Notes under the pieces: model-generated
What the model saw: only the letters and a program-made list of their open reading frames with translations
The model's database searches: none
What the model was told of the DNA's origin: nothing
Source: Flavobacterium sp. FEMGT703F
Lineage (GTDB): Bacteria > Bacteroidota > Bacteroidia > Flavobacteriales > Flavobacteriaceae
Direction of reading: 5' to 3'
Length of the DNA: 64,000 nt
NCBI GenBank assembly: GCA_002786385.1
Contig: PGCN01000024.1
Coordinates: forward strand, 83,334-147,333
Translations under genes and position numbers: made by a program
Shown: in pieces, positions 53,004 through 63,209 of the stretch
Position numbering within the stretch: the first letter of the stretch is position 1
How the letters are laid out: each line of letters starts with the position of its first letter

Positions 53004-55418
53004 ATGAAGTGGAAAACACAATTTAAATTGGCCGTGACCGGTTTGGGTGTTGGCTTGGCAATATTGATTTTTGTTAACCTTTTGCTTTTTGTAATCCTAA
53101 ACCGGAACACCAAACATGACCGGCATGTTTTACACTCGTATGAAGTACTAAAAACCAGCTACAATTTGTTATCGGTCATAAAAGATGCCGAGACGGCCCA
53201 ACGCGGTTATATCATCACCAAAGACACTACTTTTTTACAACCTTATTTACAATCGATTGTAATAAAAGACCGTTTGTTTCAGCAACTACAAAAACTTACA
53301 AAAGACAATAAATTACAACAACAAAGATTGGTCTCTATTGAAAAGCTAATCCAAAGAAAATACTTGTTTATAGAAAAATCTCTTCATATTTTAAACGAGT
53401 TAGGCACTGATAATACCATTGATTTGGTTAATAATGGTGAGGGCAAAATAATTATGGATAGCCTTCGTTCAGCCTTTCAAAAATTCAATCACACAGAAAC
53501 CATTTTAGTCAAACAGCGCATACAAAAGGCAGAACATTCAGCAAACACCCTCAAGCTTGTTATGGTTTACAGTACTGTTTTAACCATTTTAATCTTTTTA
53601 ATTACCTTTTATAAACTGTTTCAAAAAATAAAACTGCAACACCAACAAGAAGAAGCCTTATTTGTTCAAAACGAATGGTACCAACAAACGATGTACAGTT
53701 TAGGCGATGGCGTAATAACTACCGATATTAAAGGCAATATAACCTTTATTAACCGATCCGGATTGGAAATCACCGGTTGGACGTTTAAAGATGCTGTGAA
53801 CCAACCCATAGAAACCGTATTTCAAATTATAAATAACAATACCTCCAAAAAAAGTTTCAACCCGGCTTTGAAGGCTATGCAGGAAAACAAAATTATATTC
53901 CTGGAAAAAAATACCCAACTCATCCAAAAAAACGGCACTACTATTTATATAGACGACAGTGGCGCGCCCATCCACGACAGCGAAGGGAATGTTATTGGCT
54001 CGGTATTGATTTTTAGAGACATTACCGAAAAAAGAAAAACCGAGGAAAAACTCAATTTAATTTACAATCAATCGCTCGACATGATAGGCGTAGCCAACAA
54101 AGAAGGGTATTTTATCAGTATCAATCCGGCAGTGACCAAAATATTAGGCTACACCCAAGAAGAGTTCTTGTCCCAAAGTTATTTTGATTTTATTCATCCG
54201 GACGACATTAATCGAACAGACAACGAAAAACACACCCTTTTTAAAAACATAGACACCCTGGATTTTGTAAACCGCTATCGAAGCAAAGACGGCACCTACA
54301 AATGGATAGAATGGAATGTTACTATGGTAGACGACCTAATGTATGCCATGGGTCGAGACATTACCGAACGCAAAGAGGCTTACGAAATGATAGCTGAAAC
54401 GCATAAAAAATTCTTTGAAATCCTCGAGTCCAGTCCGGTTGCCATTATTATCACCGAAATTGAAAATCGAAACATACTCTACGCTAATGATGCTTTTTGC
54501 ATGCTCTCGGGTTTTGACAAAAAAGCATTGGTGGGCAAAACACCCCTCGAATTGGGTACTATTAAACCGGAAGAATCCGAAAAAATCCGAAAAAACCTTA
54601 AGGAAGAAGGCGGCCATAAACGCGATATAGAATCGCAACTCAAACGATCAGATGGAACTGTAATAGACGTTTTATTCTCGGTAGAAAGCATCGAAATTGA
54701 AGGTAAAACATGCTACATAGGTACTTTTGTTGACATAACCGAACGAAAAAAATCGGAAATCAATACCCAACGCATGAACCTGGAACTGGAAAAAAGGGTG
54801 AAAAAGAGAACGGCTCAAATTGAAAAGCAAAAGCAATTTACCGATGAAATTTTAAATAAAATCCCAACTGAAATAGCAGTGTACGACAGTGCCGAAAAAT
54901 ACTTATACGTAAACCCGAAAGGCATAGAAAACCAAGAAATAAGGGACTGGATAATTGGCAAAACCGATTTCGACTTGTGTAAGCTTAAAGGCTTAGATCC
55001 CGCTTTGGCCGAGAAAAGACAGTGGTCCTTTCAAAACATCAGCAAAAACGAAAGTGTAGAGTGGATAGACGAAATCCCTCAAGAGGACGGCAGTACCCAC
55101 TACATGCTGCGCATTTTGCACCCGCTCGACAAAAAGAAAAAATTCATCCTAACCGGTTACGACATCACCCAGCTTAAAATAGCCGAAAAAGAAAAAACAG
55201 CATACATCAAAAGCTTAGAGGAAATGATGTTTATGACCTCGCACAAAGTCCGCTTGCCGATAGCCAATATTATAGGCATAGCCGACTTGCTGGAATATGA
55301 CCTTGACAAAGAAGAGCTTGGCGAGGTAGTAAATAATATGAAAGCGTCTATCAACGCCCTGGATGCCTTTACCCGAGAGCTGACGATGTTTATTCATAAT
55401 GTGAAGAAGAAGTTGTGA
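53004..55418 (+). CDS. CHASE3-PAS sensor protein with a kinase H-box but no ATPase domain
   Basis: An 804-aa membrane sensor. It has an N-terminal helix (about 9-31), a periplasmic CHASE3-like domain (35-175, RGYIITKDTTFLQPYL), a second helix (180-200), and about four PAS units: DGVITTDIKGNITFINR (235-), LDMIGVANKEGYFISINP (355-), AIIITEIENRNILYANDA (480-) and EIAVYDSAEKYLYVNP (620-). The last ~65 residues carry an H-box, MFMTSHKVRLPIANIIGIADLL, as in histidine-kinase dimerisation domains, but the protein stops there; no N-box, G-box or ATP lid follows. It could be a phosphorelay intermediate or act through partners. Confidence 0.85.
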   Translation: MKWKTQFKLAVTGLGVGLAILIFVNLLLFVILNRNTKHDRHVLHSYEVLKTSYNLLSVIKDAETAQRGYIITKDTTFLQPYLQSIVIKDRLFQQLQKLTKDNKLQQQRLVSIEKLIQRKYLFIEKSLHILNELGTDNTIDLVNNGEGKIIMDSLRSAFQKFNHTETILVKQRIQKAEHSANTLKLVMVYSTVLTILIFLITFYKLFQKIKLQHQQEEALFVQNEWYQQTMYSLGDGVITTDIKGNITFINRSGLEITGWTFKDAVNQPIETVFQIINNNTSKKSFNPALKAMQENKIIFLEKNTQLIQKNGTTIYIDDSGAPIHDSEGNVIGSVLIFRDITEKRKTEEKLNLIYNQSLDMIGVANKEGYFISINPAVTKILGYTQEEFLSQSYFDFIHPDDINRTDNEKHTLFKNIDTLDFVNRYRSKDGTYKWIEWNVTMVDDLMYAMGRDITERKEAYEMIAETHKKFFEILESSPVAIIITEIENRNILYANDAFCMLSGFDKKALVGKTPLELGTIKPEESEKIRKNLKEEGGHKRDIESQLKRSDGTVIDVLFSVESIEIEGKTCYIGTFVDITERKKSEINTQRMNLELEKRVKKRTAQIEKQKQFTDEILNKIPTEIAVYDSAEKYLYVNPKGIENQEIRDWIIGKTDFDLCKLKGLDPALAEKRQWSFQNISKNESVEWIDEIPQEDGSTHYMLRILHPLDKKKKFILTGYDITQLKIAEKEKTAYIKSLEEMMFMTSHKVRLPIANIIGIADLLEYDLDKEELGEVVNNMKASINALDAFTRELTMFIHNVKKKL

Positions 55419-55434
55419 GTTGGGTTTCGAGTTT

Positions 55435-55591
55435 GGAGTTACACAGAGATTACTAAGTTTGTTTGTCCTTTGGACTCGGGTCACGGAGGTTGGATGTTCC
55501 GTTAAGGGTTGTGGGATGAGAGGCAACAGATTTTCGGATGTTCAGATTACAGATATTCAGAAAACCCTAAACCCTCTGTGTAACTTACTCC
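55435..55591. repeat. Short-word inverted repeat
   Basis: Arms GGAGTTACACAGAG (55435-55448) and CTCTGTGTAACTTACTCC (55574-55591) face each other in the gene-free stretch 55419-55711. The words recur near 56329-56341. Same type of repeat as at other gaps in the window. Confidence 0.55.
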
Positions 55592-55711
55592 ATAGTTCCA
55601 ACTTTCCCCTTTCAACTGAGGTTAACACAACAATAAATCTTTTTAAAAATTAAAAAATATTTAAAATAAAATTATTTTTAATATATTTTTTTTAATAAAT
55701 TTTATTTTTTA

Positions 55712-55741
55712 TTGAAATATCAACAATAAAGACTATCTTTG
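55712..55741 (+). promoter_or_regulatory. Consensus promoter of the cold-shock gene
   Basis: TTG (55712-55714), a 19-bp spacer, then TATCTTTG (55734-55741): an exact TTG-N19-TAnnTTTG Bacteroidetes promoter. The cold-shock start is 25 bp after the -7 element. Confidence 0.9.
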
Positions 55742-55765
55742 CCCAATATTAATTCAATATTTATT

Positions 55766-55957
55766 ATGAACGAAGGAACTATTAAGTTTTTCAATGAAGC
55801 CAAAGGTTTTGGTTTTATTACCCCTAACAACGGAGGTCAAGATGTTTTTGTACACGTAACAGGTCTTAACGGCACTGTACGTGAAAACGACGCTGTGACT
55901 TATGCTGTTGAAAATGGCCAAAAAGGCCCACACGCTGTTAATGTAAACGTTATCTAA
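55766..55957 (+). CDS. Cold-shock domain protein
   Basis: A 63-aa single-domain RNA/DNA chaperone. The RNP1-like motif GFGFITPNNG is at about residues 14-23 and the RNP2-like motif DVFVHVTG at 26-33; EGTIKFFNEAKGFGF at the start is typical. The ATG at 55766 is chosen because the -7 element lies at 55734-55741, upstream of it. It has its own terminator, so it is monocistronic. Short length is at the low end of the family (E. coli CspA has 70). Confidence 0.95.
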   Translation: MNEGTIKFFNEAKGFGFITPNNGGQDVFVHVTGLNGTVRENDAVTYAVENGQKGPHAVNVNVI

Positions 55958-55979
55958 GATATATTTACCTTTGCCAACT

Positions 55980-56008
55980 AAGCCGGTCTTTAACGAGATC
56001 GGCTTTTT
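55980..56008 (+). terminator. Terminator after the cold-shock gene
   Basis: AAGCCG(G)TCT...AGA(T)CGGCTT stem with a short mismatch, then TTTTTATT. Confidence 0.75.
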
Positions 56009-56553
56009 TATTGGTATACATCGGATGTTCAGATACTCAGATTCTAAGACAAGCAGCTACCGCGCAAATCCCCTCGCCTGACCATTAAATAAAAATTTAA
56101 AAAAATTATTGATACGCTATTAGTTTTAAAACTTGGTGGTTGATAATCACGTGAAGGGATTGATTGCGTCGAATTTCATTTCGCTCGGTAACGGGGGAAA
56201 TTCGTAATTGTTCATTCGTAATTCGTAATTGTTCATTCGTAATTTATTACGCTACGCTCCATACAGTTCGGCTGTCCCTCGGGTCGTAATTCCACTCCAC
56301 TCTGTGCACCTCCTTTTGCTCCGTGTAGCTCTGTGTAACTCGCCTCTTAAAAACGTCAATATTTAGAGCTTAATTATTCTCAAAGAAAGAAAAAAAATAG
56401 TATTCATTTTTTAACAAAAAAAATTATATTAGCAGAAATTTAATACATTTTGAAATATAATACTTTAATTAAGCAACTAATATAAAATGTCGGAAATACC
56501 GAAACAGCGACAAAAAATTTTGAAAGTAGGTCATCCCTTAAAATTAATTACAT
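56009..56553. repeat. Gene-free region with tandem and inverted short repeats
   Basis: About 545 bp without a supported gene. A 21-bp unit (56200-56220) is repeated perfectly at 56221-56241, with a partial third copy. Around it are words such as ATTCGTAATT, a GC-richer patch with CAGTTCGGCTG, and CTCTGTGTAACTC (56329-56341). The right end (56400-56550) is AT-rich and likely holds the promoter of the lipoprotein gene. Confidence 0.6.
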
Positions 56554-56982
56554 ATGAGAAAAAGAGTTTTTATGTTAACCGGTTTATTGAGTATGAGTTT
56601 AGTATTCAATAGCTGTGGTGTTATGTTTGGCGGTAGTAAATACAACGGTACTATCAAAGTAAAAGACAAACCTAATGCTGAAATATTTGTTAACGGACAA
56701 AAACTAGGTAACGGACAAGCAACCAGTTTATTTTCAAGAGACCAACCTTTGGTGGTAGAAGTTAAAGAAGAAGGTTGTCCTACCAAAACCCAAACATTTG
56801 ACAAATCATTCAGAACCGGGAACTTTATCCTTTCCGTTTTTTCATGGGGTCTTGTTGGACTTGCTGTCGACTTAGGAACCGGAGCTTCCTACAAACCGGC
56901 ACACCGATCTAACTCAGCCATCAAAAAAATAAGCGATAAAGACTATGAGTTTGAAGTTGACTATTCTGAATGCAAAAAATAA
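56554..56982 (+). CDS. Hypothetical lipoprotein
   Basis: A 142-aa protein with a lipoprotein signal (SLVFNSC, Cys about residue 21). The mature part starts with GTIKVKDKPNAEIFVNGQKLGNG, which resembles a PEGA-like beta unit, then a hydrophobic segment near FILSVFSWGLVGLAVDLGTGASY (residues 91-113) that could enter the membrane. No function is known. It converges on valS. Confidence 0.7.
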   Translation: MRKRVFMLTGLLSMSLVFNSCGVMFGGSKYNGTIKVKDKPNAEIFVNGQKLGNGQATSLFSRDQPLVVEVKEEGCPTKTQTFDKSFRTGNFILSVFSWGLVGLAVDLGTGASYKPAHRSNSAIKKISDKDYEFEVDYSECKK

Positions 56983-56999
56983 CAACCTAAATCCCAACA

Positions 57000-57023
57000 A
57001 AAAAGCCCCAACAGGGGCTTTTC
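57000..57023. terminator. Bidirectional terminator between the lipoprotein gene and valS
   Basis: Stem AAAAGCCCC/GGGGCTTTT, loop AACA, with A and T tracts on both sides, next to the valS stop. Confidence 0.85.
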
Positions 57024-59651
57024 TTATTTTAAACTGTTTAAACTCTGCTCTATAGTAGCAATCTTGGCTAAGGCATCGGCTTCTTTTTTGCGTTCGTTGG
57101 CAATCACTTGCTCCGGCGCACCGGCTACGAATTTTTCGTTGGCCAATTTGCCTTGTACACTGCGTAGGAAGCCTTGGGTGTATTTTAACTCCTCGGTAAG
57201 CTTAGCTATTTCCGCAGCAATGTCGATGTTACCGGATACCGGTATAAAGTACTCATTCGACTTCACACGGTAGGTTAACGCACCATCAACTTTATCGGTA
57301 ACATAGTCCAAATCGGATAAGTTACCCAATTTAACAATTATGCTGTCAAAGTAAGTCGAGGCGTTTTCGTGGTTTACCACTTTTAAGGCTACGGCATCTT
57401 TCATAGCAATGTTTTTGTCCTTGCGAATGGTTCGGATACCGGCTATGACTTCGGCAGCCAACTCAAAATCGGTAATCAACTTTTCATTGTAAGCCGTAAG
57501 CGTTGGGTACTCGGCTATAATTAAGGCTTGCTCCGGTGTTCTTTCGGCTATGTGTTGCCAAATCTCCTCGGTTAAGAACGGCATAAACGGATGCAACAGC
57601 TTTAAGTTGGCTTCCAACATTTCAATGGCCTTATCAAACGTGGCACGGTCGATTGGCTGTTGGTAACCCGGTTTAATCATTTCCAGGAACCACGAACAGA
57701 AGTCGTCCCAAACCAATTTGTATATCGCCATCAAGGCGTCGGACAAACGGTATTTTTCAAAATGGTCTTCAATTTCCGCTAAAGTTTGTTGCAACTTGGC
57801 TTCGTACCATTCGATAGCTACTTTGGCACTTTCCGGTTGCGGAAGATCGGCTACTTCCCAACCTTTAACCAAACGGAAGGCGTTCCATATTTTATTGGCA
57901 AAAGCTTTACCGTTGTTGCACAACTCTTCGTCGAACAAAATATCGTTTCCGGCCGAAGCACTCAACAACAATCCAACTCTAACCCCATCGGCACCAAATT
58001 TTTCAATCAGTTCCAACGGCTCAGGCGAATTTCCTAAAGATTTCGACATTTTACGTCGTTGTTTGTCGCGCACCAAGCCTGTTAAATATACATTGGTAAA
58101 CGGTTTTTCGCCGGCATATTCGTAACCCGCAATAATCATACGCGCTACCCAGAAGAACAAAATGTCCGGTCCGGTTACTAAATCTTTGGTAGGATAATAA
58201 TATTTAAAATCTTCGTTTTCCGGGTCTAAAATACCGCCAAACACAGCCATAGGCCACAACCAAGAGGAGAACCAAGTATCCAAAGCGTCGGGATCTTGCT
58301 TGAGGTTGTCGGTTGTAAGTTGTGGGTTGTTGGTTTTGGCTCTCGCAAGCTCGAGCGCAGTTTCTATATTTTCAGCTACTACAAAATCTTCTTTGCCATC
58401 GCCATAATAGTACGCCGGAATTTGTTGTCCCCACCACAATTGGCGCGAGATGTTCCAGTCGCGGATGTTTTCCAACCAATGACGGTAGGTATTGTTAAAA
58501 CGCGATGGGTATAACTTAATTTCTTCGGTTTCCAATACCGCTTTGATGGCCGGTTTTACCAATTCTTCCATGCTAAGGAACCATTGGTCAGACAAACGCG
58601 GCTCGATCACGGCTTTGGTGCGCTCTGAAGTCCCTACTTTATTCAAATGCGTTTCGGTTTTGGCCAAAGCGCCTAAGGTTTCTAATTCGGCTGCAATGGC
58701 CTCACGCACTACAAATCGGTCTTGGCCTTGGTAGTGCAAGCCATAGGAATTGAGCGTTGCATCTTCGTTAAAGATGTCGATAATTTCCAGGTTGTGTTTT
58801 TCGCCTAAGGTTTTATCGTTCACATCGTGTGCCGGCGTTACTTTTAAACAACCGGTTCCGAATTCCATATCTACATACTCGTCGAAGATAATCGGGATTA
58901 CACGGTTGCAAATCGGCACAATAGCTTTTTTACCTTTTAGGTGAGCGTAACGCTCGTCCTCGGGATGGATACAAATAGCAGTATCACCCAGTATGGTTTC
59001 AGGACGCGTAGTAGCGATGGTTACAAACTCGTTAGTCCCTTCGATTTGGTATTTTAAATGATAGAGTTTACCTTGACGCTCTTCGTAAATTACTTCTTCG
59101 TCAGACAAGGTAGTTTTGGCTTCCGGATCCCAGTTGACCATGCGGTAACCGCGGTAAATGAGTCCTTTGTTATACAAATCTACAAACGAACGAATTACGG
59201 AAGCCGACATGTCGGGATCCATAGTAAACTTGGTTCTGTCCCAATCGCAAGAACAACCCAATTGTTTTAACTGCTCTAAGATGGTACCGCCGTATTTGTT
59301 GGTCCAATCCCAAGCGTGTTTGAGGAACTCCTCACGAGTTAAATCGTTTTTGTTGATGCCTTCGCTTTTCAACTTGGCCACTACTTTGGCCTCAGTAGCA
59401 ATCGATGCATGGTCGGTACCGGGTACCCAACAAGCATTAAAGCCTTTCAAGCGGGCACGACGAATCAACACATCTTGTATGGTGTTGTTTAACATGTGTC
59501 CCATGTGCAAGACTCCGGTCACATTGGGTGGCGGAATGGTAATGGTGTATGGTTTGCGGTGGTCTGGCTTGGAATGAAAATAGTTGTTTTTCATCCAGTA
59601 GTCGTACCATTTTTTTTCTACTTCTTGGGCGTTGAATTGCGCTGGAATCAT
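57024..59651 (-). CDS. valS: Valyl-tRNA synthetase
   Basis: Class I aminoacyl-tRNA synthetase of 875 aa. The HIGH motif is [12 protein letters not shown] near residue 39-50 and KMSKS is in [11 protein letters not shown] near 530. It has the editing domain (CP1, [12 protein letters not shown] near 210), the anticodon-binding domain and a C-terminal coiled coil ending in EQSLNSLK. The start ATG at 59651 gives [19 protein letters not shown], which is typical. It ends at a shared terminator. Confidence 0.98.
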   Translation of the reverse strand: MIPAQFNAQEVEKKWYDYWMKNNYFHSKPDHRKPYTITIPPPNVTGVLHMGHMLNNTIQDVLIRRARLKGFNACWVPGTDHASIATEAKVVAKLKSEGINKNDLTREEFLKHAWDWTNKYGGTILEQLKQLGCSCDWDRTKFTMDPDMSASVIRSFVDLYNKGLIYRGYRMVNWDPEAKTTLSDEEVIYEERQGKLYHLKYQIEGTNEFVTIATTRPETILGDTAICIHPEDERYAHLKGKKAIVPICNRVIPIIFDEYVDMEFGTGCLKVTPAHDVNDKTLGEKHNLEIIDIFNEDATLNSYGLHYQGQDRFVVREAIAAELETLGALAKTETHLNKVGTSERTKAVIEPRLSDQWFLSMEELVKPAIKAVLETEEIKLYPSRFNNTYRHWLENIRDWNISRQLWWGQQIPAYYYGDGKEDFVVAENIETALELARAKTNNPQLTTDNLKQDPDALDTWFSSWLWPMAVFGGILDPENEDFKYYYPTKDLVTGPDILFFWVARMIIAGYEYAGEKPFTNVYLTGLVRDKQRRKMSKSLGNSPEPLELIEKFGADGVRVGLLLSASAGNDILFDEELCNNGKAFANKIWNAFRLVKGWEVADLPQPESAKVAIEWYEAKLQQTLAEIEDHFEKYRLSDALMAIYKLVWDDFCSWFLEMIKPGYQQPIDRATFDKAIEMLEANLKLLHPFMPFLTEEIWQHIAERTPEQALIIAEYPTLTAYNEKLITDFELAAEVIAGIRTIRKDKNIAMKDAVALKVVNHENASTYFDSIIVKLGNLSDLDYVTDKVDGALTYRVKSNEYFIPVSGNIDIAAEIAKLTEELKYTQGFLRSVQGKLANEKFVAGAPEQVIANERKKEADALAKIATIEQSLNSLK

Positions 59652-59989
59652 ATGATTTTAGATATCAGATTTTAGATATTAGATTTTAGATTTTCGGATT
59701 ACAGAAGGGTGAGACTTATGCCCATTAGCTCCGATTCCTTCGGCAGTCGCTTCGCTCGTGTGAAGCGAGCTACCGCGTAGCCCGTGAAGCGGGAATATGG
59801 ATAACAGACACACACTAACCATTGCTTCGCCAATTCGTTTCACTCGTGGCGCTCCTAACCCTCTGGCACAGCTTTTGTAAACTGAATTACAAAAGTAACT
59901 AATAAAGACTTTAGAAAAAATTAAGAATTAAATTTTTGTGTATTAATTTAAACCCAGTATTTTTACTAACCAAATGCAACGTTTGACCT
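59652..59989. repeat. Gene-free region with tandem words and GC-rich hairpins
   Basis: 338 bp between valS and the DUF1573 gene. Close to valS, about 45 bp of tandem ATTTTAGAT(A/T)-type words (59655-59700). Then a GC-rich cluster, 59747-59793: TCGCTTC-N8-GAAGCGA, GCTAC-CGC-GTAGC and CCCG-TGAAG-CGGG hairpins in a row. The remaining part is AT-rich and may hold the two promoters. No gene is supported. Confidence 0.6.
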
Positions 59990-60424
59990 ATGAAAAAAAT
60001 AATACTTATCGCAACTATATTGTTTAACACAATGGTATTTGCACAAGACGGTCCTAAAATTGAGTTTAAAGACAAAGACAACACCATAGATTACGGCAAA
60101 GTAACCAAAGAAGAGGATAGTGGTTTGCGTGTTTTTGAATTTACCAATACCGGCAATCAGCCCTTGTTGATTAAAGATGTGAAAAGCAGTTGTGGTTGTA
60201 CGGTGCCGAGTTTTTCCAAAGACCCGATTATGCCGGGCAAAACCGGAAAGATTGAGGTGAAATACAATATGAATCCGGGGCCTATCAGAAAAACCATCAC
60301 AGTGGAAAGTAACGCGGTGAATGTAGACGAAGGTCGAGTAGCCTTAAAAATAAAAGGCGAAGTGATTATCAAACCGGTAGAGAACCTATTGGAAAAAAAG
60401 ACAAAAAGTCCGTTAATGCAATAA
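59990..60424 (+). CDS. Exported DUF1573 protein
   Basis: A 144-aa protein with a signal peptide (cleavage near MVFAQ). The DUF1573 domain carries FTNTGNQPLLIKDVKSSCGCTVPSF and KTGKIEVKYN, with a conserved Cys-Gly-Cys, an Ig-like fold. Members are common in Bacteroidetes; function unknown. Followed by a terminator. Confidence 0.88.
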   Translation: MKKIILIATILFNTMVFAQDGPKIEFKDKDNTIDYGKVTKEEDSGLRVFEFTNTGNQPLLIKDVKSSCGCTVPSFSKDPIMPGKTGKIEVKYNMNPGPIRKTITVESNAVNVDEGRVALKIKGEVIIKPVENLLEKKTKSPLMQ

Positions 60425-60428
60425 TAGA

Positions 60429-60453
60429 AACTCCCGAATGATCGGGAGTTTTT
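60429..60453 (+). terminator. Terminator after the DUF1573 gene
   Basis: Stem AAACTCCCGA/TCGGGAGTTT with ATGA loop and a T run, next to the convergent protease gene stop. Confidence 0.85.
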
Positions 60454-61788
60454 TTATAGGATACTTTTGAGTTGGAACTTATACGTTAAGAGTACGCCTT
60501 TGCGTTCTACCTCGAGAACTATGGTTCTGCCCTCTTCCGATTTTAGCAGTTCGTTGATGGTTTCAATAGATAAATAATGAGCATTTCGACCGTTAATTTT
60601 AACAATGCGGTCATCCTTTTGTACCCCGGCCAATTGCGCCACCGAACCTTCTCTAACATTAAAAATGCGAAACACCGGTTTTAACTCAAACTTGATTTTT
60701 AAGTTGTCCTGTACATGGCCCATATTGTCTTGCCTAGCGGTGTAAACCGCTGCAGTACCACCGCGTTCTTGATAGGTTTGAGTGACCCATTCCAAACCAT
60801 CGTGTTGGACTTCGAGACCACTCATGTTAAAGTTAAACGGCATCGAAATTTTGGCACCGGGTTTAGCATAGATACAACTGCCCGGATAATCAAAAAAGAT
60901 AGAAAAACGCGACAATACACCACCACCCAAAGAACCAACTCTATCCTGAACAAAACTTACACTACTGACAGACGTTGAATCCGGAAAAGTACCTATCGGA
61001 TTTTTAAAATTGGTATCGCCAAAAGTGAAACTTTGCATTCTGGCCCTTTGACCATATACATTACCACTAAAACCCCTACCTAAAAAACATTTAATCGACT
61101 TGGAAGGTAACGTCAGATTGGGCGCTTCACTCAAAAACAACCAAATGGCATCGCTGTTGCCGGTATCGATAAGCATTTTAGACGGATGAGATTGGTTTTC
61201 AGTCACCACATTGGTAGTGTAATAAGGCTTATTGTTTTCAAGACTAATCGCCTCTTTTTTATGTGATTTAAGGATTCTTTTTCTAATTTTAATATGTGAA
61301 TCGGCATACACTATCACCTTTTTGCGATCGTAATTAATCTCAACCAAATGGTCTTTAAAAAAGTGATACCCTATAATACCATTTACAGGTATGCCTACTT
61401 GAGACGAAAAGTTAAACTCTTGGTCTAAAATCAAATAGAGCTCGTGGTTGTCATCAACAAAGCCCGAAACTTCAAGCTTGTTTTTAGAGGATTTAAAGGC
61501 CTCAACCGCCTCGTTAGCTCCTAAACCTTTCAATTTGATTTTTTCCAATTGATGCAAACTCACTTCTTCCTTGTCGTCTAAACTAAAAAGCACCGTTTCT
61601 TCTACTCCGGTATCCAACAAAAAAGTCAAAGTTTCGCCATTAACCTTTATAGGAATAAAAATTAAATTGTTGATCATTTGAAAAGGAATAACAGCTTTTT
61701 GTTGGCCTTGGGGCAATTGAAAAGCCGATTGACTAAAACCAAAAGTAAGGCTGATACAAAACAAGAGTAAAGTGTAGAAAAAGCGCAT
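60454..61788 (-). CDS. Aspartic protease-like protein with PDZ domain
   Basis: A 444-aa exported protein (signal peptide, cleavage near FGFSQ). Two retropepsin-like motifs are visible: TFLLDTGVEETVLF near residue 56 and KMLIDTGNSDAIWLF near 205, as in a bilobed clan AA protease. A PDZ domain fills the C-terminal ~80 residues (REGSVAQLAGVQKDDRIVKI). Both Asp-Thr-Gly triads are intact, so it may be active. Likely periplasmic. Substrate is unknown. Confidence 0.85.
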   Translation of the reverse strand: MRFFYTLLLFCISLTFGFSQSAFQLPQGQQKAVIPFQMINNLIFIPIKVNGETLTFLLDTGVEETVLFSLDDKEEVSLHQLEKIKLKGLGANEAVEAFKSSKNKLEVSGFVDDNHELYLILDQEFNFSSQVGIPVNGIIGYHFFKDHLVEINYDRKKVIVYADSHIKIRKRILKSHKKEAISLENNKPYYTTNVVTENQSHPSKMLIDTGNSDAIWLFLSEAPNLTLPSKSIKCFLGRGFSGNVYGQRARMQSFTFGDTNFKNPIGTFPDSTSVSSVSFVQDRVGSLGGGVLSRFSIFFDYPGSCIYAKPGAKISMPFNFNMSGLEVQHDGLEWVTQTYQERGGTAAVYTARQDNMGHVQDNLKIKFELKPVFRIFNVREGSVAQLAGVQKDDRIVKINGRNAHYLSIETINELLKSEEGRTIVLEVERKGVLLTYKFQLKSIL

Positions 61789-61917
61789 TCGGTGTGATTT
61801 TCGCTAAATTTACTAAAAAACAAAGGTGAAAAAATAATTTTTAACAATTTTTAAGGCGATAAATGCATTGTTTTCAAACTAAAAAAATCGCAAATTTGCA
61901 GCTCTAAAATCAACAAC

Positions 61918-63111
61918 ATGCCTAAGATATCAATAAAAGGGCAGCAAATGCCTGAATCGCCCATCCGTAAGTTGGTGCCATATTCTGAAATTGCTAAGAA
62001 AAAAGGACATAAAGTATACCACCTCAATATTGGTCAACCCGATATCAAAACGCCTGAAGTAGCCTTGAATGCGGTAAAAAATGCCGACATCAAAGTATTG
62101 GAATACAGCCACTCAGCCGGTTTTGAAAGTTACCGCAACAAACTATCCGCTTACTACAAATCACATGGCTTACCTATTGACACCGCCGATATTATTATTA
62201 CTACCGGAGGATCCGAAGCCTTGTTGTTTGCCATGGGAAGTACTATGGATGCAGGCGATGAAATTATTATTCCCGAGCCATTTTACGCTAACTATAACGG
62301 ATTTTCAACAGCATCCGGTGTAACCGTAGTGCCTGTAATTTCTACTATAGACGAAGGTTTTGCCTTACCACCGATTGCCGCGTTCGAAAAACTGATTACG
62401 CCTAAAACCAAAGCCATCTTAATTTGTAATCCGGGCAATCCAACCGGTTATTTATACTCACAAGAAGAAATCATGCAGTTGGCTGAAATCGTTAAAAAAC
62501 ACGATTTATTCCTGATTGCCGATGAGGTATACCGCGAATTTATTTACGACGAGAATGAAAAACATTTCTCCGTAATGAACGTGCCTGGCTTGGAAGAACA
62601 CGCCATCATGATTGACTCAGTTTCCAAAAGATACAGCATGTGTGGCGCACGTATTGGTTGCATCGTTTCGAAAAACAAGGCTTTAATGGCCACCGCGATG
62701 AAATTTGCCCAGGCTCGTTTGAGTCCGCCAACCTACGCTCAAATTGCTAGTGAAGCCGCGTTGGAAACGCCGCAAAGTTATTTCGACGATGTGATAGCCG
62801 AGTACAAAGACCGTCGCGATACCTTAATTGCCGAACTGCAAAAAATTGAAGGCGTAAAAGTAGCTACGCCTAAAGGTGCCTTCTATTGCATTGCCCAATT
62901 ACCGGTGAAAAACGCCGATGATTTTGCACAATGGTTATTGGAATCCTACGACAACAATGGCGAAACAGTAATGGTAGCGCCGGCAGCCGGTTTCTATTCT
63001 ACTCCGGGTGTTGGATTAAATGAAGTCCGCATTGCTTACGTTTTGAAAAAAGAAGATTTAATCCGCTCTGTAGCCATTTTAAAAGAGGCATTGAAAGTGT
63101 ACAATGCCTAA
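61918..63111 (+). CDS. PLP-dependent class I aminotransferase
   Basis: A 397-aa fold-type I aminotransferase. The PLP-binding Lys is in SVSKRYSMCGARIGC near residue 240, LICNPGNPTGYLYS is near 163, the substrate-binding Arg is in NEVRIAYV near the C-terminus, and the N-terminal HLNIGQPDI follows the family. Likely aspartate or aromatic aminotransferase; which cannot be told. The promoter may be TTG-N20-CAAATTTG (61891-61898). It is followed by a strong terminator. Confidence 0.92.
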   Translation: MPKISIKGQQMPESPIRKLVPYSEIAKKKGHKVYHLNIGQPDIKTPEVALNAVKNADIKVLEYSHSAGFESYRNKLSAYYKSHGLPIDTADIIITTGGSEALLFAMGSTMDAGDEIIIPEPFYANYNGFSTASGVTVVPVISTIDEGFALPPIAAFEKLITPKTKAILICNPGNPTGYLYSQEEIMQLAEIVKKHDLFLIADEVYREFIYDENEKHFSVMNVPGLEEHAIMIDSVSKRYSMCGARIGCIVSKNKALMATAMKFAQARLSPPTYAQIASEAALETPQSYFDDVIAEYKDRRDTLIAELQKIEGVKVATPKGAFYCIAQLPVKNADDFAQWLLESYDNNGETVMVAPAAGFYSTPGVGLNEVRIAYVLKKEDLIRSVAILKEALKVYNA

Positions 63112-63134
63112 TTTTCAAACCATATCATAAACAA

Positions 63135-63165
63135 AAACGCCTCCATTAATAGAGGCGTTTTTTAT
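63135..63165 (+). terminator. Terminator after the aminotransferase gene
   Basis: Stem AAAACGCCTC/GAGGCGTTTT, 8-nt loop, followed by a T run. Confidence 0.85.
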
Positions 63166-63209
63166 TTTTGGAGCGCACCTTTTGTCTTTCTTTCACTACT
63201 GCTCCCGCT

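Noticed and set aside
55419..55653. Open frame just after the PAS-protein as a continuation with an ATPase domain
   Set aside because: It contains no N-box or G-box motifs and consists of the short-word repeat.
56009..56553. CRISPR-like array from the 21-bp tandem copies
   Set aside because: Only two full copies with no spacers and no cas genes in the window.
59652..59989. T-box or other riboswitch upstream of valS
   Set aside because: No specifier loop, T-box core or antiterminator could be identified; the region is made of short repeats.
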